NCBI RefSeq assembly: GCF_024586455.1
Contig: NC_065921.1
Span: 4,402,001-4,466,000 of the forward strand
Direction: 5' to 3'
From: Bactrocera neohumeralis
Taxonomy: Eukaryota > Arthropoda > Insecta > Diptera > Tephritidae
Length of the DNA: 64,000 bases
Shown here: in pieces, positions 33,868-46,806 of the stretch
How the letters are laid out: the number at the start of each line of letters is the position of its first letter
How positions within the stretch are numbered: the stretch's first letter is position 1
Translations under genes and position numbers: made by a program
Notes under the pieces: model-generated
The model's input: the letters and a program-made list of their open reading frames with translations, nothing else
Told to the model about the DNA's origin: nothing
The model's database searches: none

Positions 33868-35425
33868 TTTCGAGTCAAATTTGATGAAATTGTTTCTCTC
33901 ATTTTCGCAGAAGTTGTGACATTTTACGTAAGCTTTCTCTGCAATAACGCAATATTCTGAGGAACGAAAATCAGTCATTTATTTTTAGAACTGTTCCAAA
34001 AATGCAACAATATGCCATTATAATCACTGCTTCAGAGTGCATAAAAAATTCCTTTGAGTTTTTTATAAGTATTAAGAAATATATTATATACATACATATA
34101 TTAAAACAGTTAAATTGTATTAACTCCGGAACAATTTTAACGCAAAGCATTGTTGACAACTTTACGTATATTTTAAATCGCTTCATATGTGGGTTTTTTA
34201 TTATGCAATACAATTTGTAAAAAATAAAATATCATCAAACTTAAATACAGGGTTAAGTGCCGTCACTGCATGACTAAAACTCTGCTGCTCGTTGGTTACA
34301 AAACACAATCTCAGATTCTCAACAATTTTATTCTCATTGCTCGCGGATTATATTTACTCTCTATTGATGTATCTTTCAATTAATTTATTTTCATTATTCA
34401 AACACGGACGGCTTCCGTCAAATAACTGTGAGATATTCCATACGCTACACATATACATATATATACATATGCGCTATTTTCTAGCTTATAAAAGATCCAT
34501 TAAGAGAGCTGGCGATATAGTCACTTCGTGGCGACAAATACTCACGTTATGTGCCAAAGTCCAATAAATCTCCAAATGGTAAAGAAAAGGAAATATTTTT
34601 TTACATTATTTATTGTCGTCATTATTCAATTATTTCGCTATATAACAGTAATATTAGCCGCCATAACCGTTATAAAGCCATATGTTTATTTAATAATTTT
34701 TTTCCTTCAATTGTTTAAGAAACTAAATCTGCACAAACTCCACGAATAAATCAATTATAAATCACTTTTCTGCCGCTCTTCAGTTCTCCAGCTCATTCGC
34801 TGCTATTTTCTACATAAAAGGATAACTATTCACGGGCTTATAGCTTATGGCTTATGGCATTTGGCCGGGGATTTATGGGCGCAACAATCAGCGTGAAATA
34901 AATCAAATCTCTGATTTGTTTTTCACTTATTGTCTAATAAAGAGATATTGCGAATGCGACGACTTGAAGCAATTGAGAATGGCAAGCGCTGGGCTATTAG
35001 GCTGGCTCTTTTCGCTTGGGTTGGTAGCAACGGCTGAGGGTTATAAAGCGCGGCTGCCGTTGTTGGCGGTCACTATGCCGGTGCTTGCGTGGTTGCTGAT
35101 CCGGCAGCGCGGGTGCAAAGGTGTATTGCAGTTTGCAAGCGGGTTTACTTGTTTTTGTTATTTTGATGCATGCTATCGTTATATCCAAATATGTACGCGA
35201 GGTCAGTTTTAATATTTCTTAGCAGCGCAGTCACCCTGTTGTTGGTTGCTGCCTGTGCTAACTGTTTGTTTATTAAAAGCTGTAGAGTAAAAGCTCATTA
35301 ACCACGGGTAGACGTTGACAGCTTATTTGCTGCCTATATGTACTGTTATTCATGACCTTAATGACTTCTTGTCTATTGTTTTGCTACACAACCTGATACA
35401 GCATCGTCTTTAAAAAAAAAAAAAA
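33868..35425. other. No recognisable gene
   Basis: AT-rich to 34,800, then mixed. A 121-codon frame at 34847-35212 has a hydrophobic middle but no recognisable domain, no splice partner and a poor start. I do not call it a gene. Confidence 0.5.
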
Positions 35426-35510
35426 AATCAAAATATAGCGAATTTCTTCATTATTTTCATTAATTTTTGACAAAACACGAAAAGACTTTTTCGACTACCC
35501 AATATTAGTC
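35426..35510 (-). mobile_element. Mariner family A terminal fragment
   Basis: The sequence ends in CGAAAAGACTTTTTCGACTACCCAATATT, the terminus of the family A mariner (46807-47888). It is preceded by the reverse complement of the N-terminal coding start (TTTCTTCATTATTTTCATTA). Only the 5' end of the element survives. Confidence 0.75.
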
Positions 35511-37449
35511 AAAATTTTGATTTTTTTACAGAATGGCAGGCTGCCTACCTACCATCAGAGTGTTTTAAAAAGTCGGAATTATTAAATTTTATTACTAAAT
35601 TAGTTGAGAAATATGGTAGATATAGTAGAAGGTGTCTGAAAATTTCAATTTGATAGGTCTAGCCGTTTCGGAGAAAATTTCCTTATCGACTCTGAACACA
35701 GTTTCAGAAAAATGCATCTAATGTTTGGAAGAAAATTACCCTAAGGGAATTCAGATCTTTGAATAGAGAATAAGATACTTTCCTGTTCTGCCTGTTCTGC
35801 GTGGCATCTATTAGAATAAACTATATTTAGAGATATAACATTGATTTTTTGACACGCACTTTTTTTGTGTGTCAAATTATCTATAACAAAATAGCTCCTT
35901 CAAAGCAATTTAAGTCTATACATATGTGTATGTGTATAGCATTATTGTCTTGCATTTCATACAAATGAGTTTCCATACAAATGTGTGTATTAATTTTTCC
36001 TGAAAATAATCACTTCAATCGAACAACGAATACATTCAGTTGGCAAGCGAACGTCTTATACGCATCCTTACCTTAAAACGTCTTATCTCATTTGGGATGC
36101 ATACGCTGTCAAAGGAACAAGCCTGCTTTGTAGGCATATCTCCATTACTGCAAGCGGTCATTATTGAATTAAATCGATATGATACGCTACAGCTACGTAT
36201 ATATACATAATATGTACTACTCGTATGAATGACTATACACAGTAATAGTGACAAGCTTTGCGGTTGTTGTAGTTGAGGTTATGTGGACGTGACATTAGAC
36301 TTGACAGTGAAATGACTCGGCACATACTGCTTCACAAATCAAGCAAATTCAATGCATTCCCAGCAAGAAAGTGCATAGATAGAACATATAAAGTACAAGA
36401 AAGTTCTTTTCATTCAACAGAAGAGTAACTTCACAATTAAATTTTTGCTTCTAGTTAGTATTATTCTACGATCCTACAAAATCTAACAGAAACGCTGATT
36501 AACTGTTGTTGCCATGGTTCAGTTATTTATGAATGCATTGTATAATTTCTTTCAACTGTATACCTTCTTAATCCTGTTGGATCTGTAGGCTTTCCTTACC
36601 TTAACAATTTTTTTGTTTAATTTTCAAACAGGTGGCAACCTTACTACTTGTTTTACATACATCATTTAAGTTTTGCAACGAACAACCGACTGATCTCATT
36701 CAAAACCAAATTTTTTTTATTCAAAGCATGCAATAAATTTTTATTGTTATAAACTTCATCTACTACTTCACCGCTTTCCTACGAGGCTTTCATATTCTTC
36801 GGAAGTATTATTCGTGCCTCCGCGTAGGTCCGGAATTTAATTTCAAACATTGCTCACTAAATATGCGAATGTGTTCGTTGAATCTTTTCAGCAATTCACA
36901 TTGACTTTGATAATAATAATCTAATAGAAATAATAATTGCTTCGAGGGGGGCTCCAAGTGGGGTATGGATTTAATGAGCCATTTGCATATAGACTGTCAT
37001 ACTGATAAATAATTTAATAATTGGTCAAAAGGTTTTATTTATTTTGAAAATAACAATACGAATAATCAAAATAATCTCATTATTACTGGTGTAAGAGGCC
37101 AAAAAAGTTAAAAAAATTGAGATCAAAATTCACCTGGACTGATAACAAATTTTTTTCTACATTGGTAAAACTTTTTTATGTTCGCGTGAAAGTTGATCTC
37201 CATATGTCAATTAGTGTGTGTTTAGCCAGCTGTTTGTTTACGACGTCAAAAGGTACCTGACGGTTTTTATATTATTGGGTCAATGGATACTTGGCGCGTT
37301 CACCCAAGTGAATCCTCCAGTTTCGACAACAGAAAAAGTTACAGGCAACCACAAAGAGTCTAATTCATACAATTTTCAGCTTTGTTCATTCCCTCTTTTC
37401 CTGTAGCAACCACTAAGGTGAGGTGTGTTTCTATGAGGTTTGTGATTTT
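35511..37449. other. No recognisable gene
   Basis: The segment 35540-35720 has wording typical of dispersed fly repeats (AATTTGATAGGTCTAGCCGT). The 36240-36320 block (GACGTGACATTAGACTTGACA) has a partner at 45185-45235. No gene seen. Confidence 0.45.
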
Positions 37450-37710
37450 CGTTTGTCGAAAGAAATGGATTAAAGAGTTTGTTCGTGAATTCTTGGACAA
37501 AAACAATACATGAACTATCTCCAGACATTGCCTCCGTGCGACTTTTTTCTAAATATTTCCAAATATAAAGAGAACCGTATTACAGGCATAGAGGGCACTA
37601 AAAGCGCATCGCTGAAGAAGCTACAGGCTATCCCAGAAATCGATGATTGCAAGAAGTGCTGGCATAAATGCATAATATCGAACTATTTTGAAGGCAAATG
37701 AATACAAATT
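37450..37710 (+). mobile_element. Mariner C-terminal fragment
   Basis: Plus-strand translation gives 'KKWIKEFVREFLDKNNT', a frameshift, then 'LPPCDFFLNISKYKEN', 'IEGTKSASLKKLQAIPEI' and 'WHKCIISNYFEGK'. This order matches the last third of a mariner transposase. Confidence 0.75.
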
Positions 37711-40700
37711 TTTTATATCGATAATTTCCATTATTTTTAGAACACGTCTCGTATATACTATTGTCATTAAGCACTTAAGCTCATTAAATAGGCTTTTAGG
37801 CGAAGGCACATCGGTTTAATCAACACCAGCCATTCATTCATTTAATTTTTTCCCATATCGCTCGACCGCCTGTTGCTGCACGTGCTCTGTGTCAAGGTCT
37901 TTCCTTCTGTGTCCATTAGTCATCATCCCCTGCTTTATCCGTGTCTCAGAAAACGCTTCTAATTGGTTTTTATTTTGATTATTGTCTTTCTGTTAGTATA
38001 AACCGCGAAGTAAACAAACTATTCGTTCACATTCTCCAAGTTGTTGTCTAAAGAGAATCGAGTATGTGAGAGAGCACACAAAAATGACTTACATGCGCTG
38101 TATGAGCTTGAATACTCTTTGTTGCTGTTTCAAAGCTCTTTGCCAGCCCGAAGCGAAAGCGAAAATTTGTTGAGAGAATCTCAGTTTTTCTTCTTATCAT
38201 AGGTAAACTGTTTTTTTTTAATTATTAATTTAATAAATAAAATGAAACGTCTTCTAAATATCTTAAATGGAAAGCAAACATATTTTTGCCGAAACTGTAA
38301 ATCTATAGAAGGTCTCGCTTCCCAAATCATTACTACTGATCAATCAAATTATGCAGTTAAAAATTAGAAGAAGAACTAGTTATTTTAAGCTAGAAAAATC
38401 ACTGATTCAAAATCCAATTATACTCATTCCGGCCAGAATAAATTTTTTTATAAACGGTAAGAAAAAATACTCGGAATATATTAGTCCACAAGGAATAATG
38501 TGGTCAAAATCTGCACTAAACAATTTTCTCTCAATAATTGAATACAATAAATTTTAGGCACCATAAATAGAATTCCCGCACTAAAATATTTAATCCATTC
38601 AATTTCGCCAAACAATAGAAAGGCACAAGGAATGCCAATCATATTGCTAAAGGCCAGTGCCGGTCCTCACGTCTGCCACTTCAACACTCTTGGCAGCCGG
38701 AAATTAAATTTCCTTAGCGGAAATTTATTCAAATGCAAAATGGCGCAACGTCTGCCTTCGCTCTTTAATTTCCACAGAAATGCCGGTCTCCGGCGTGACA
38801 ACGCCGTCATCACAACTTGGCAAAGTGAAAACAAACAAGTTTGAAAAACCAAAACAAAGCGCCACAACTCGGAAAGATTGCGGCGAAAATATGGAGCAGA
38901 GGCCATGGCCAGACGGCTGGCTGACTGGCTGGCAAACTTGTGTGGCCTAGTCCAACGGCACTAGCAGTCAGTTGGCGAATGCTCACCAAAGCGATCGGTC
39001 GTGTTTGCGCTTCGGGAAATAAAATTCACTTGGCGTCTAACGGTATTGCAACACATACATATACATATATGTGTATGTGTGTGTGCGCATGTGCTTGCGT
39101 GGAAATCGTGTCATAACGGTTGTTTGTGTGGGTGAATAAAAAAGCAAGGCGAAAATCACACTCCCCCATCGTGCAACAGCTGTCTGGGTCATTGGCCGGC
39201 GGCGACACGGCACTTGTGGCCAACTAACCCGACTACGGACAAATATTGATTTTTGTGTGTGTAAAGTGAAATTTTGGCGCCAGTAAAAGTGGATGGTTTT
39301 CGTTATACGAAATTTGGTAGAGCTAATCGGGGCACGGCGTGGCACTGCGGCGAATGGAGCTGCCGTTCGGAAGCAGCACGTAGCGGGAGACCGTTCTCCG
39401 TGCAATTGTGATTGACGTAGCATGACGTGCGTCGTGAATTTATGCCCCCACTTTGCTATAATTGTGATTGCAGATACACACACACATTAAGAAAATATTG
39501 CGTTGTTTTAAAAATCAATCATAATAATATATTTTAAGTTACGAATATGCATGTGTGCCTAACTAATACGCCATGCGCTTGCCACTTAACGTACAGCTAA
39601 CAACAACAACAATAACAAAAGCGATATTACGAGTGCGCTAATAGGTCCGTGCAACAGCTTAGCACACTCAGTATGTGCTTGTACATGAGCGTGCCGCGTT
39701 GGATTAGCCTGGAACGTTTCGCCGGTGCGGTCTATGACAGTGCCTCGCATCTCATTGAAGTGTCGGTGGTGTTATTTCTACTCAGCTGTCATAGCGATAA
39801 GTCAGCCCCGGCAACACGTGGCAAGAGTGTTGATGCACTGACAGCAACCGCCACTGCCAGCGCCACTCGTGCTGTTACTAGTGCCTCCGCTGAAGCTGCC
39901 ATCGTTGGCGGCGATTCGACGTCGTCGGTTGTGCTCTGCGCGGGTGAAATTGCCGACAAGTTGACGGCAACAAAAGTGTCAGCACCCACAATTAGCCACA
40001 CAGTTGTGCTAGAGCAACCGCGAGTGTAGTGTTGGAGCAGCTCTGGGTGGTGTCTGTTCAAGTCTCGTGGATATGTTCGTGAACACTTAATGTGAAGTTA
40101 AACGGAATGGCAAAATAAAGAAAAAAAATAAGTTGTGTGTCGAGAATTTAGAAGCTCTTAGGCAAGGAATATAGTGTGAAAGTGGTAAATAACGAATATT
40201 GCTCGAGCGCAGTGAATTTTGAATATCAGAAATATTTGCAAAATATTTATTAAATACTAAAAATGCAACTAATGTGAAAATATAAAAAATATTTAATAAA
40301 ACCAAAATTAATAATTAAGAAAGAGGAAGTGTGAGTGAGTAATAGTGATAAATAGTAGTGTAGTATATTTTTTATAAAGCCAGCAAACAAAAAAAAATAA
40401 TAATAAAATAAATTAAATAATAAGTGTAACCTGTGTGATAAAATTTTCTAAGCTGTTTATAGGATTAATTGACAGCTGTGAGGTAATTATAGAATTAATA
40501 TTTACTAACGTGCTTAACTAAAATTAAATTCTGTTTGTGTATATTAAGTGATTTGTATGAAAATTATGAAATAGGCTATAATACAGGGTGCTGTGAATGT
40601 ACAGAAGAAAAGTGCGAAAAGTGCACTGAAAAGAAATTGTAATTTAACTATGTATTTATGTGTTTAAGGCAAATTAATATTGAGAAAATTCGTGGGTATT

Positions 40701-40994
40701 AAAAGGTTTGGGCCACTATATCGAGTTATAAAATATTTCTACCGTTTTCAAAACTAATGGATACGTGCGAGTCAAGTTTGACTGAAAGTTTTGATAACAA
40801 AAAGAAATTCATCCAAAGCAATGGAAACACATTGAGACAAAAAAGCAACCGGAATTTGTAATTAAATTCCTTGGGCAACTGATTTTTCAAAAAAAAAAAT
40901 GAAATACTTAAGTCGGTATACCTCAGAAGTGTGTTGCGATTTTTCCAATGAATAAAAAAAATCGAACAAAGAATGTGTCTCACATTTTGTATTT
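37711..40994. other. Mostly non-coding; one doubtful frame
   Basis: No recognisable domain. The GC-richer part 38630-40030 contains overlapping frames on both strands. The most gene-like is listed separately at 39673-40029. The rest, 40030-40990, is AT-rich. Confidence 0.45.
39673..40029 (+). CDS. Doubtful small open frame
   Basis: An ATG-initiated frame of 118 codons. A hydrophobic stretch (about residues 30-39, 'EVSVVLFLLS') is followed by a long Ala/Thr/Ser-rich tail. I recognise no family. No intron or upstream exon can be linked to it, and the opposite strand is also open over the tail, as expected for GC-rich low-complexity sequence. It could be a fast-evolving small protein or simply part of a non-coding transcript. 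Confidence 0.2.
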   Translation: MCLYMSVPRWISLERFAGAVYDSASHLIEVSVVLFLLSCHSDKSAPATRGKSVDALTATATASATRAVTSASAEAAIVGGDSTSSVVLCAGEIADKLTATKVSAPTISHTVVLEQPRV

Positions 40995-41605
40995 TTAACC
41001 AAATTTCGTGTGCGTAATCGTTGCGAATGTTGGAAAAGACAGTGATTTAGTTTCATCAAAAACGCAAGTCGACGAGTGCTACAAAACTTTCAAAGACACT
41101 CGAGAATTCAATGAAGACATGATTCGTTCTTGAAGACCTTCGACCTCTTCAACTAGTGAAAATATTAATAAGAGTGAAGGATTTGGTGCTTGAAAATCAT
41201 CAGGCAATTGTTAGAGAGCTGACAAGAAAAGCTCGACATCTCTCGTGAGTCCGTTCGATTGATTTTGGTGAATATTTTGGGTATGAAACGCGTTCTTACT
41301 CGACTCATCCCGATAAAGTTGAGTATTTTTTTTTTTTGTTCGCCAAAGTGAAATTGCCGCTTCGTGGTACCCGTTTTCGGTGGACTGAAGAGATAAAACA
41401 AAAATTCGATGAAAGAGCTGAAGGCCATCCCAAAAAGTGCATATGAAAAGTGTTTCGAGGACTGGAAAAATCGTTGGCATAAGTGTCTTACATCTGGTGG
41501 GGATTACTTTGAAGACGACAAAATAAATATTGATGAATAATTAAATATTCGACTTGTGTTTTTTTTACAATTTCCGGGTACTTTTTTGTCACAATGTATT
41601 TAAAA
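40995..41605 (+). mobile_element. Degenerate mariner copy with internal deletion
   Basis: Plus-strand remnants include an N-terminal stretch with a 'RPSTS'-type linker (near 41129), 'MKRVLTRLIP' (about 41283) and then the C-terminal 'ELKAIPKSAYEKCFEDWKNR' region (about 41415-41475). It ends in TTTCCGGGTACTTTTTTGTC, the 3' terminus shared with 4400-4665. The catalytic core between 41310 and 41340 is deleted and replaced by a T run. Confidence 0.8.
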
Positions 41606-42305
41606 TATTGAAAAAAAAATTATATTTTATATTTTTTTTTATTTTTTTTTTGAAATAACTCATCTACAGGAACGCTATCATGCTTAAGTGAAACGGAAGT
41701 GAGAATACCCGTATAACTCGTCGCTAGATCTTTGAAAATGTACTGAGCCATATCGAAAATGCTTTACCTTAAAATAAATGGTGTTTTTCAAAAGATAAAC
41801 ATCAACTTGGCAGCTATTTAAACACAATTTTTTTGTCACTTTTAAGCTGATATATCTCACAAAAATAAAAATTCTGGTGAAATTTTATGTAATATACTAA
41901 TGGTTACAGCATTGCTTTTCTCTTTAGTGGCATGCTTTTAAGAAAAGTTAGTTAAAAAATTATTTCATATCGCAGTGGTCTTTAAATTGTGAAATTTCGT
42001 CGCCTCTACTCGAAAGAATTACGAGAATAATTAGAGTGAAAAGGTGCTCAATTTATCGACCGTCTTAAGCAAATTGAACATAATAATACTACTTTAAAAT
42101 TTTTTGTGGTGTAACTTGGTTCTACTACTATTTTTTGTGAAATAAAATAAATGAAAGTCAGAAGTTATGCCATTCTCTTAAAGAAATGTTAACATCCAGA
42201 AGAATATATACTGATCAAATGAAGGCTTTGCTTGGGCTCGAATTGTAAAATATCAAAATAAAATGAAAATTTGTTAAATAATGGTGCTCAAATTTATGAA
42301 ATACC
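41606..42305. other. No recognisable gene
   Basis: AT-rich sequence with no supportable feature. Confidence 0.5.
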
Positions 42306-42560
42306 AGGTTGTTCAATAAGTTTTGTCGTTCGATAAGCAAGGGCTTTGCTACTGACCTACTACTCTTCATATGAACGTACATATGTGAAGTTTCTTTTCA
42401 ATTTGTCAATTCATTATTAGTTTACAAGCCATTTAGTGTCGCCAGTCACAGTATTTATTTACAGCAGAAAAAATTGAATATCGTGCAGTGATAAAATTAT
42501 TATTTTTGGAAGGTATAGCACCAAAAAAAAATTCAAGAACAAATGTTAAAGCCGGATAAG
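42306..42560 (+). mobile_element. Mariner 5' end and N-terminal start
   Basis: Begins with a terminal-repeat-like GTTGTTCAATAAGTTTTGTC. It then encodes 'AEKIEYRAVIKLLFLEGIAP' and 'KKIQEQMLK' (about 42465-42550), the first residues of a different mariner subfamily. It is cut off about ten bases before another mariner begins. Confidence 0.75.
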
Positions 42561-42570
42561 TTTGCTATAT

Positions 42571-43536
42571 ACGTAGGTTGTCTTTTATGCTTCCGAATTC
42601 GAGAACAAAAAAATTTTAATGCTCGAAAATCGATTTATTGTTTTCCAAAATATTCTCCATTAAGATCTATTCACTTTTGCATGTGTTTGAACCAATTGTC
42701 GAAGCACTTTTGTCTGGTTGACGGCCATTTTAAGTGCCGAAACTCGTTCACCTCTAGTTTATTTTTAACGAACGGGAATAAAAAGAAGTTATTCGGTGCC
42801 CAGTTAGGACTATACGAAGAATGACTCATAGTTCCAGTAGTGGGGTTGCGATAAATTCAGTTGTTGCAAAAAACAGGCAATCTTTTCCTTGGAACGCGAA
42901 CAGCATTTGTTGGATTCGATTCATTTTGGAACACCCATACAGTAGACTGCTGTTTACTTTTGGGCTCATACGTATAAATTCACTATTCATCACTTAACAC
43001 GTTGCCATAGACATGTTGTGAAGCACCGTTGCCATATTCCAATCGATAAGAGCCATTTTTTCGTGTGAGATCCAATGGAAAAAAAGTTCCACAATGAAAT
43101 TTTTGAAATGTAATCTAGCTGGTTCCCCACATTAATAACATAATAAGCATTATTGTCTAAAACTCATGATATCACGACGTAATATCACTTTAAGCACAAC
43201 ATCAGTGGATCTACGATATCCCTTGAATTCACCATACCCTTGAAAAACAGGTCCTTAATGGAGCTTTATCTTTCAAAAATTGAATTAAGTTCATCTCTGC
43301 ACTCTTCACGAGTTAATCCACATCAAAGATTGTAAATAGCAATCGCGCCAAAATGCTCTCCTTTCAATGCCATTTTTTGGTAGAGAAGATTATTTTAAGA
43401 TAGTGTAAACAACAAGTTTTTCCCAGATTACAATTTTTTGGTCGAGAGGAATATTTTAAGTTACTATTAACTACACAGTATTTCTGATTACAACATGAGC
43501 GTTTTCAAATCCCGAAATATAAAAGGCAACCTACGT
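42571..43536 (-). mobile_element. Degenerate mariner, about 970 bp, with matching ends
   Basis: The left end ACGTAGGTTGTCTTTTATGC and right end (read inward) ACGTAGGTTGCCTTTTATAT form imperfect terminal repeats. The minus strand starts 'MALKGEHFGAIAIYNL' at about 43372 and reaches a mariner C-terminus with 'FDNWFKHMQKCIDLNGEYF' near 42700-42650. Multiple stops show it is dead. It abuts the truncated mariner at 42306-42560. Confidence 0.8.
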
Positions 43537-45339
43537 ATACATACCACAAATCGGTGGAAAAACTCGCTTATGTCTTAAGCTCATATGTAAGCGGCATGAT
43601 ATACATATGTACAAGTATATGTACATTCGTTAGTTTGTGAACGCTTCTATTTCTTCTTCAAATGAATTGCCTGCATTAACGAGGTTCCTCGGTGCATTAT
43701 TGTAGATATCTAGAAATTGCATGGAATTTGCTTTGATTCAAAAAGTGAACAACAAATCATTTACGTGCCACCAGAAAGCCTTTAACGCTTTTGTTGACAT
43801 CAATTTACGTGAAAATTAAATTAACTTAAAGAGCTCCTTTATATAAATAAGTCATCAGCATATGCTTTGCATGACAAATAAAATTTGTTTTGAAAGCTTT
43901 CATCCAAATTATATGATTTCTTCCTTTTGTGATTGATGGCGTTGATTATTACAATCAACCCGATCACAATCCGCTGCCATTTACATATGGACAACACGTG
44001 CGAAAATCGATTAAATCTTTGAGAAACCACGAATATTTAAATGAACGAAAATGCATTCACATATCTACATATTCACACATATACGTGAATGAGTATGAAA
44101 ATGTAAGCCACATGTGCTAATTGAAATTCTGTGTTTGTATGCCAATCCACTTCACATTAGCTAATTGGCGAACGTGTGTGCGTATGTATTTATGCCTATT
44201 ACGATTATGTGGATGTGAAGATGTGCTTATAAATCACGCAGGTAGTGCACAATTACAATTAGCAACTTTTTGTTGTTTACTTGCGCTTTGTTGTTGCTAT
44301 TACTTAACACAAATCGAATTGAACTCATTTAGGCGCAAGTGACGTTCAGATGTTGTAGCCACACAAGGGAAAAAAATAATTTATTGCCGACTTCGAATTA
44401 TTCAACTTAATTTACTGTTGAAATATTTTTAGCATGATGATAAATATTAAAACAAACATTAAATTAAATCGCAAATGTTTTATCATTTTATTTGGCAAAT
44501 TGTAGCGTGAGCCCAATTTTAAGCACTCATTAAGAATAAATTTTAAATAAAGAAAATTTGTGAAATTATTTTATTGCCCAAGCGAAATAAATTATGACGA
44601 TACCACTAACAAAGCTATACCAGAAATACCGCCCCCGCTAAGAGCTTAAGCATCAAGTATCAAGCAGCAGCAGTCAGCCAAGTCGTTAATTATGTTTGTA
44701 TGTGCGCTTCTGTGTATGCGGTTCGTTCAATTATACATATTTTTGTGTATAAAAGATATTTTGGAAAACTCTGCATGCGCAGCAGCCCGCTCACAGACCC
44801 TCTCGAAGAAAGAAAATGCTGTAAAATATGACGGTTATTTGTAGGAGGCCAGCAATCGGGACGCTTTGGAGAACTGAGAGCACTCAAATAAAAATGAATT
44901 ATTGAAGATTAACTCACAACTGTGCACTTGTGTGTCATAAATTAACATAAACAGTCGGGGAAATGCTCACGCACTGTGATGCACCGTGGGATGGAACAGG
45001 AAACATTTTTAATAAATATATTTTTTGCTTATGTGTGCATGTACTAACAGCACTGGTGGCCAAAATTTTCGTCATATTTTGAGTGAATTAACAAATTTTT
45101 TTCGTTTTTTCTTTTTTTCAATTTCGATCGAGTCTACAAATTCTCAATAGTACTATCTTCGTTTGTATTTGTGGTTGAGGATATATAGACGTGACACTAG
45201 ACTTGACACTTTAACAACTCAGCACATATTGTAGTAGTCTCCACGTTTTCCAAGTACTGCCAATTTGAAATACTTAAGTGGAAACAAGCTCTTCAATCGA
45301 CCGTTTGAACGAATGTTGCTCAAAAGGAGTTCGGAGTGT
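43537..45339. other. No recognisable gene
   Basis: Intergenic sequence with short frames only. The block 45170-45240 shares GACGTGAC..TAGACTTGACA with 36285-36310. Confidence 0.45.
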
Positions 45340-45905
45340 CAACATAATCTTGATTTTTGACTCACTTTTGTGTGGTTTTTTCGGCTTCGGCGCACATTTG
45401 CCACAATATTCGGTCGATTGATCATCTGTTTCCGAGTCGTAAGCATAGATACAAGACTCTCCGACAGAAATAATACGTTATGACATTCCGAATGCCGGAA
45501 AGTATTGTTTCACAGACGTTAAAGCGACGCTGTTTTTTGAAAAAAATTGTGTGATTTTTGAACCAATCGTGCTTTCAATATTCGTAGACTCAAATGATCT
45601 TTCAAAATGGTTTTTCCTGAACCTTCCGATATTCTAAAGCCGGCCGTAAGATCTCTGACTCTTAATCGTCGATTTCAAGCATTTTTATTTTGGCTTGGTT
45701 TGTCGTCAAGGTGTTCTCGACCCTTTTTGAATAATTTTGACCAATCAAAAGCACTTGCTCGCGACAAACGATTATCACCGAAGACCTTTTCCAACATTTT
45801 GAACGTTTCGTCACCAGAAATTTGATTCCACACACAAATGTTACTGACAGTCATACCAACCTAGAAAAAATGTTTCGACGAATTCGTGCGAAATTTAAAT
45901 CAGAA
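45340..45905 (-). mobile_element. Mariner remnant related to 3370-4390
   Basis: The plus-strand text here parallels 3850-4330 closely (for example CCTTCCGATATTCTAA, AGATCTCTGACT and CGCGACAAACGATTATCACCG). It is therefore a second copy of that mariner subfamily in the same orientation. It retains the N-terminal helix-turn-helix part and is broken by deletions. Confidence 0.8.
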
Positions 45906-45994
45906 AGTCTTACTATTCTTTGTTCACAGTAGAATGCCAAATTTCGTGAAGATCTTGTCAAATAACAAAGTTTTCCATAAAAGGACTTGATTTT

Positions 45995-46262
45995 GTTCCT
46001 TTAGTTTTTATATCAGCTATATACTAAGTAGTCCTACATATGTCAATGGTTCCAACAAATGTGTAGCTTCTCGAAAGAGAAGTGTGCAAAATATCAGAGC
46101 AACATCTCAATAACTATGGGACTAACAGTTAATGTTAGTTCACATATGTAGCGACGGACAGACCAACTCGTCACATGGATCATTTATATATATATTTTAT
46201 AGGGTCCCTGACATTTCCTTCTGGGTGTTACAAACTTCATATACCCCTTTATGGTATAAAAA
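45995..46262. repeat. Unclassified dispersed repeat fragment
   Basis: Contains GACGGACAGACCAACTCGTC and TTTTATAGGGTCCCTGACAT with a terminal 'ggtataaaa'. Related wording occurs at 49235-49320 and 52145-52260. No coding frame; class unknown. Confidence 0.5.
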
Positions 46263-46806
46263 GTTTATGTCTTTCTAGTAAGAAGAAGTAAGAATACCTT
46301 CAATCCAGCTAAAAATTCTACCTTTGGCTTCTACATTTGCTATATTTTTAAAAGAAAAAACTAATATGCCTGAGATTTTCTTATTTTTCAATATTTGCCA
46401 AAATTTCTTGTGTTCGTAATCCCAATAAAATAAATATAATCGAAAAAGTTTTTGTGGTGGCATGAAATGAGAAAAAACTCGGCATTTCTGTTTGTTTACT
46501 GTGAAAACTTTGTTTCGCATTGTTGTTATTTATGCGCGAAGGGACAAAAATTTGTCACCAAAGTGTAGCTATTTTTCACACTTGAATAAAGATGTATTAA
46601 AGCGCTAATGCATGTGGAAAAAGCTGTCGGTGGCAGGTGCTTTTTACGAAGTTTGTTAATAAGTCTAAAAAATTAACTTCTGCTTATATTGAAATATTGT
46701 ATGGTTATTGTGAAAAATGAAAAAAAAACTCCAAAGTGAGAATACGAGAAGATTAAATTTTAAATTGTACCTTGGTTCGCTTAAAATTCCAAAAAATGGT
46801 TGTTAA

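Noticed and set aside
34847..35212. 121-codon plus-strand frame with a hydrophobic middle
   Set aside because: No domain, no splice partner and composition like the surrounding non-coding DNA.
39789..40061. Minus-strand frame opposite the doubtful plus-strand frame
   Set aside because: Ala/Val-rich antisense reading of a low-complexity stretch.
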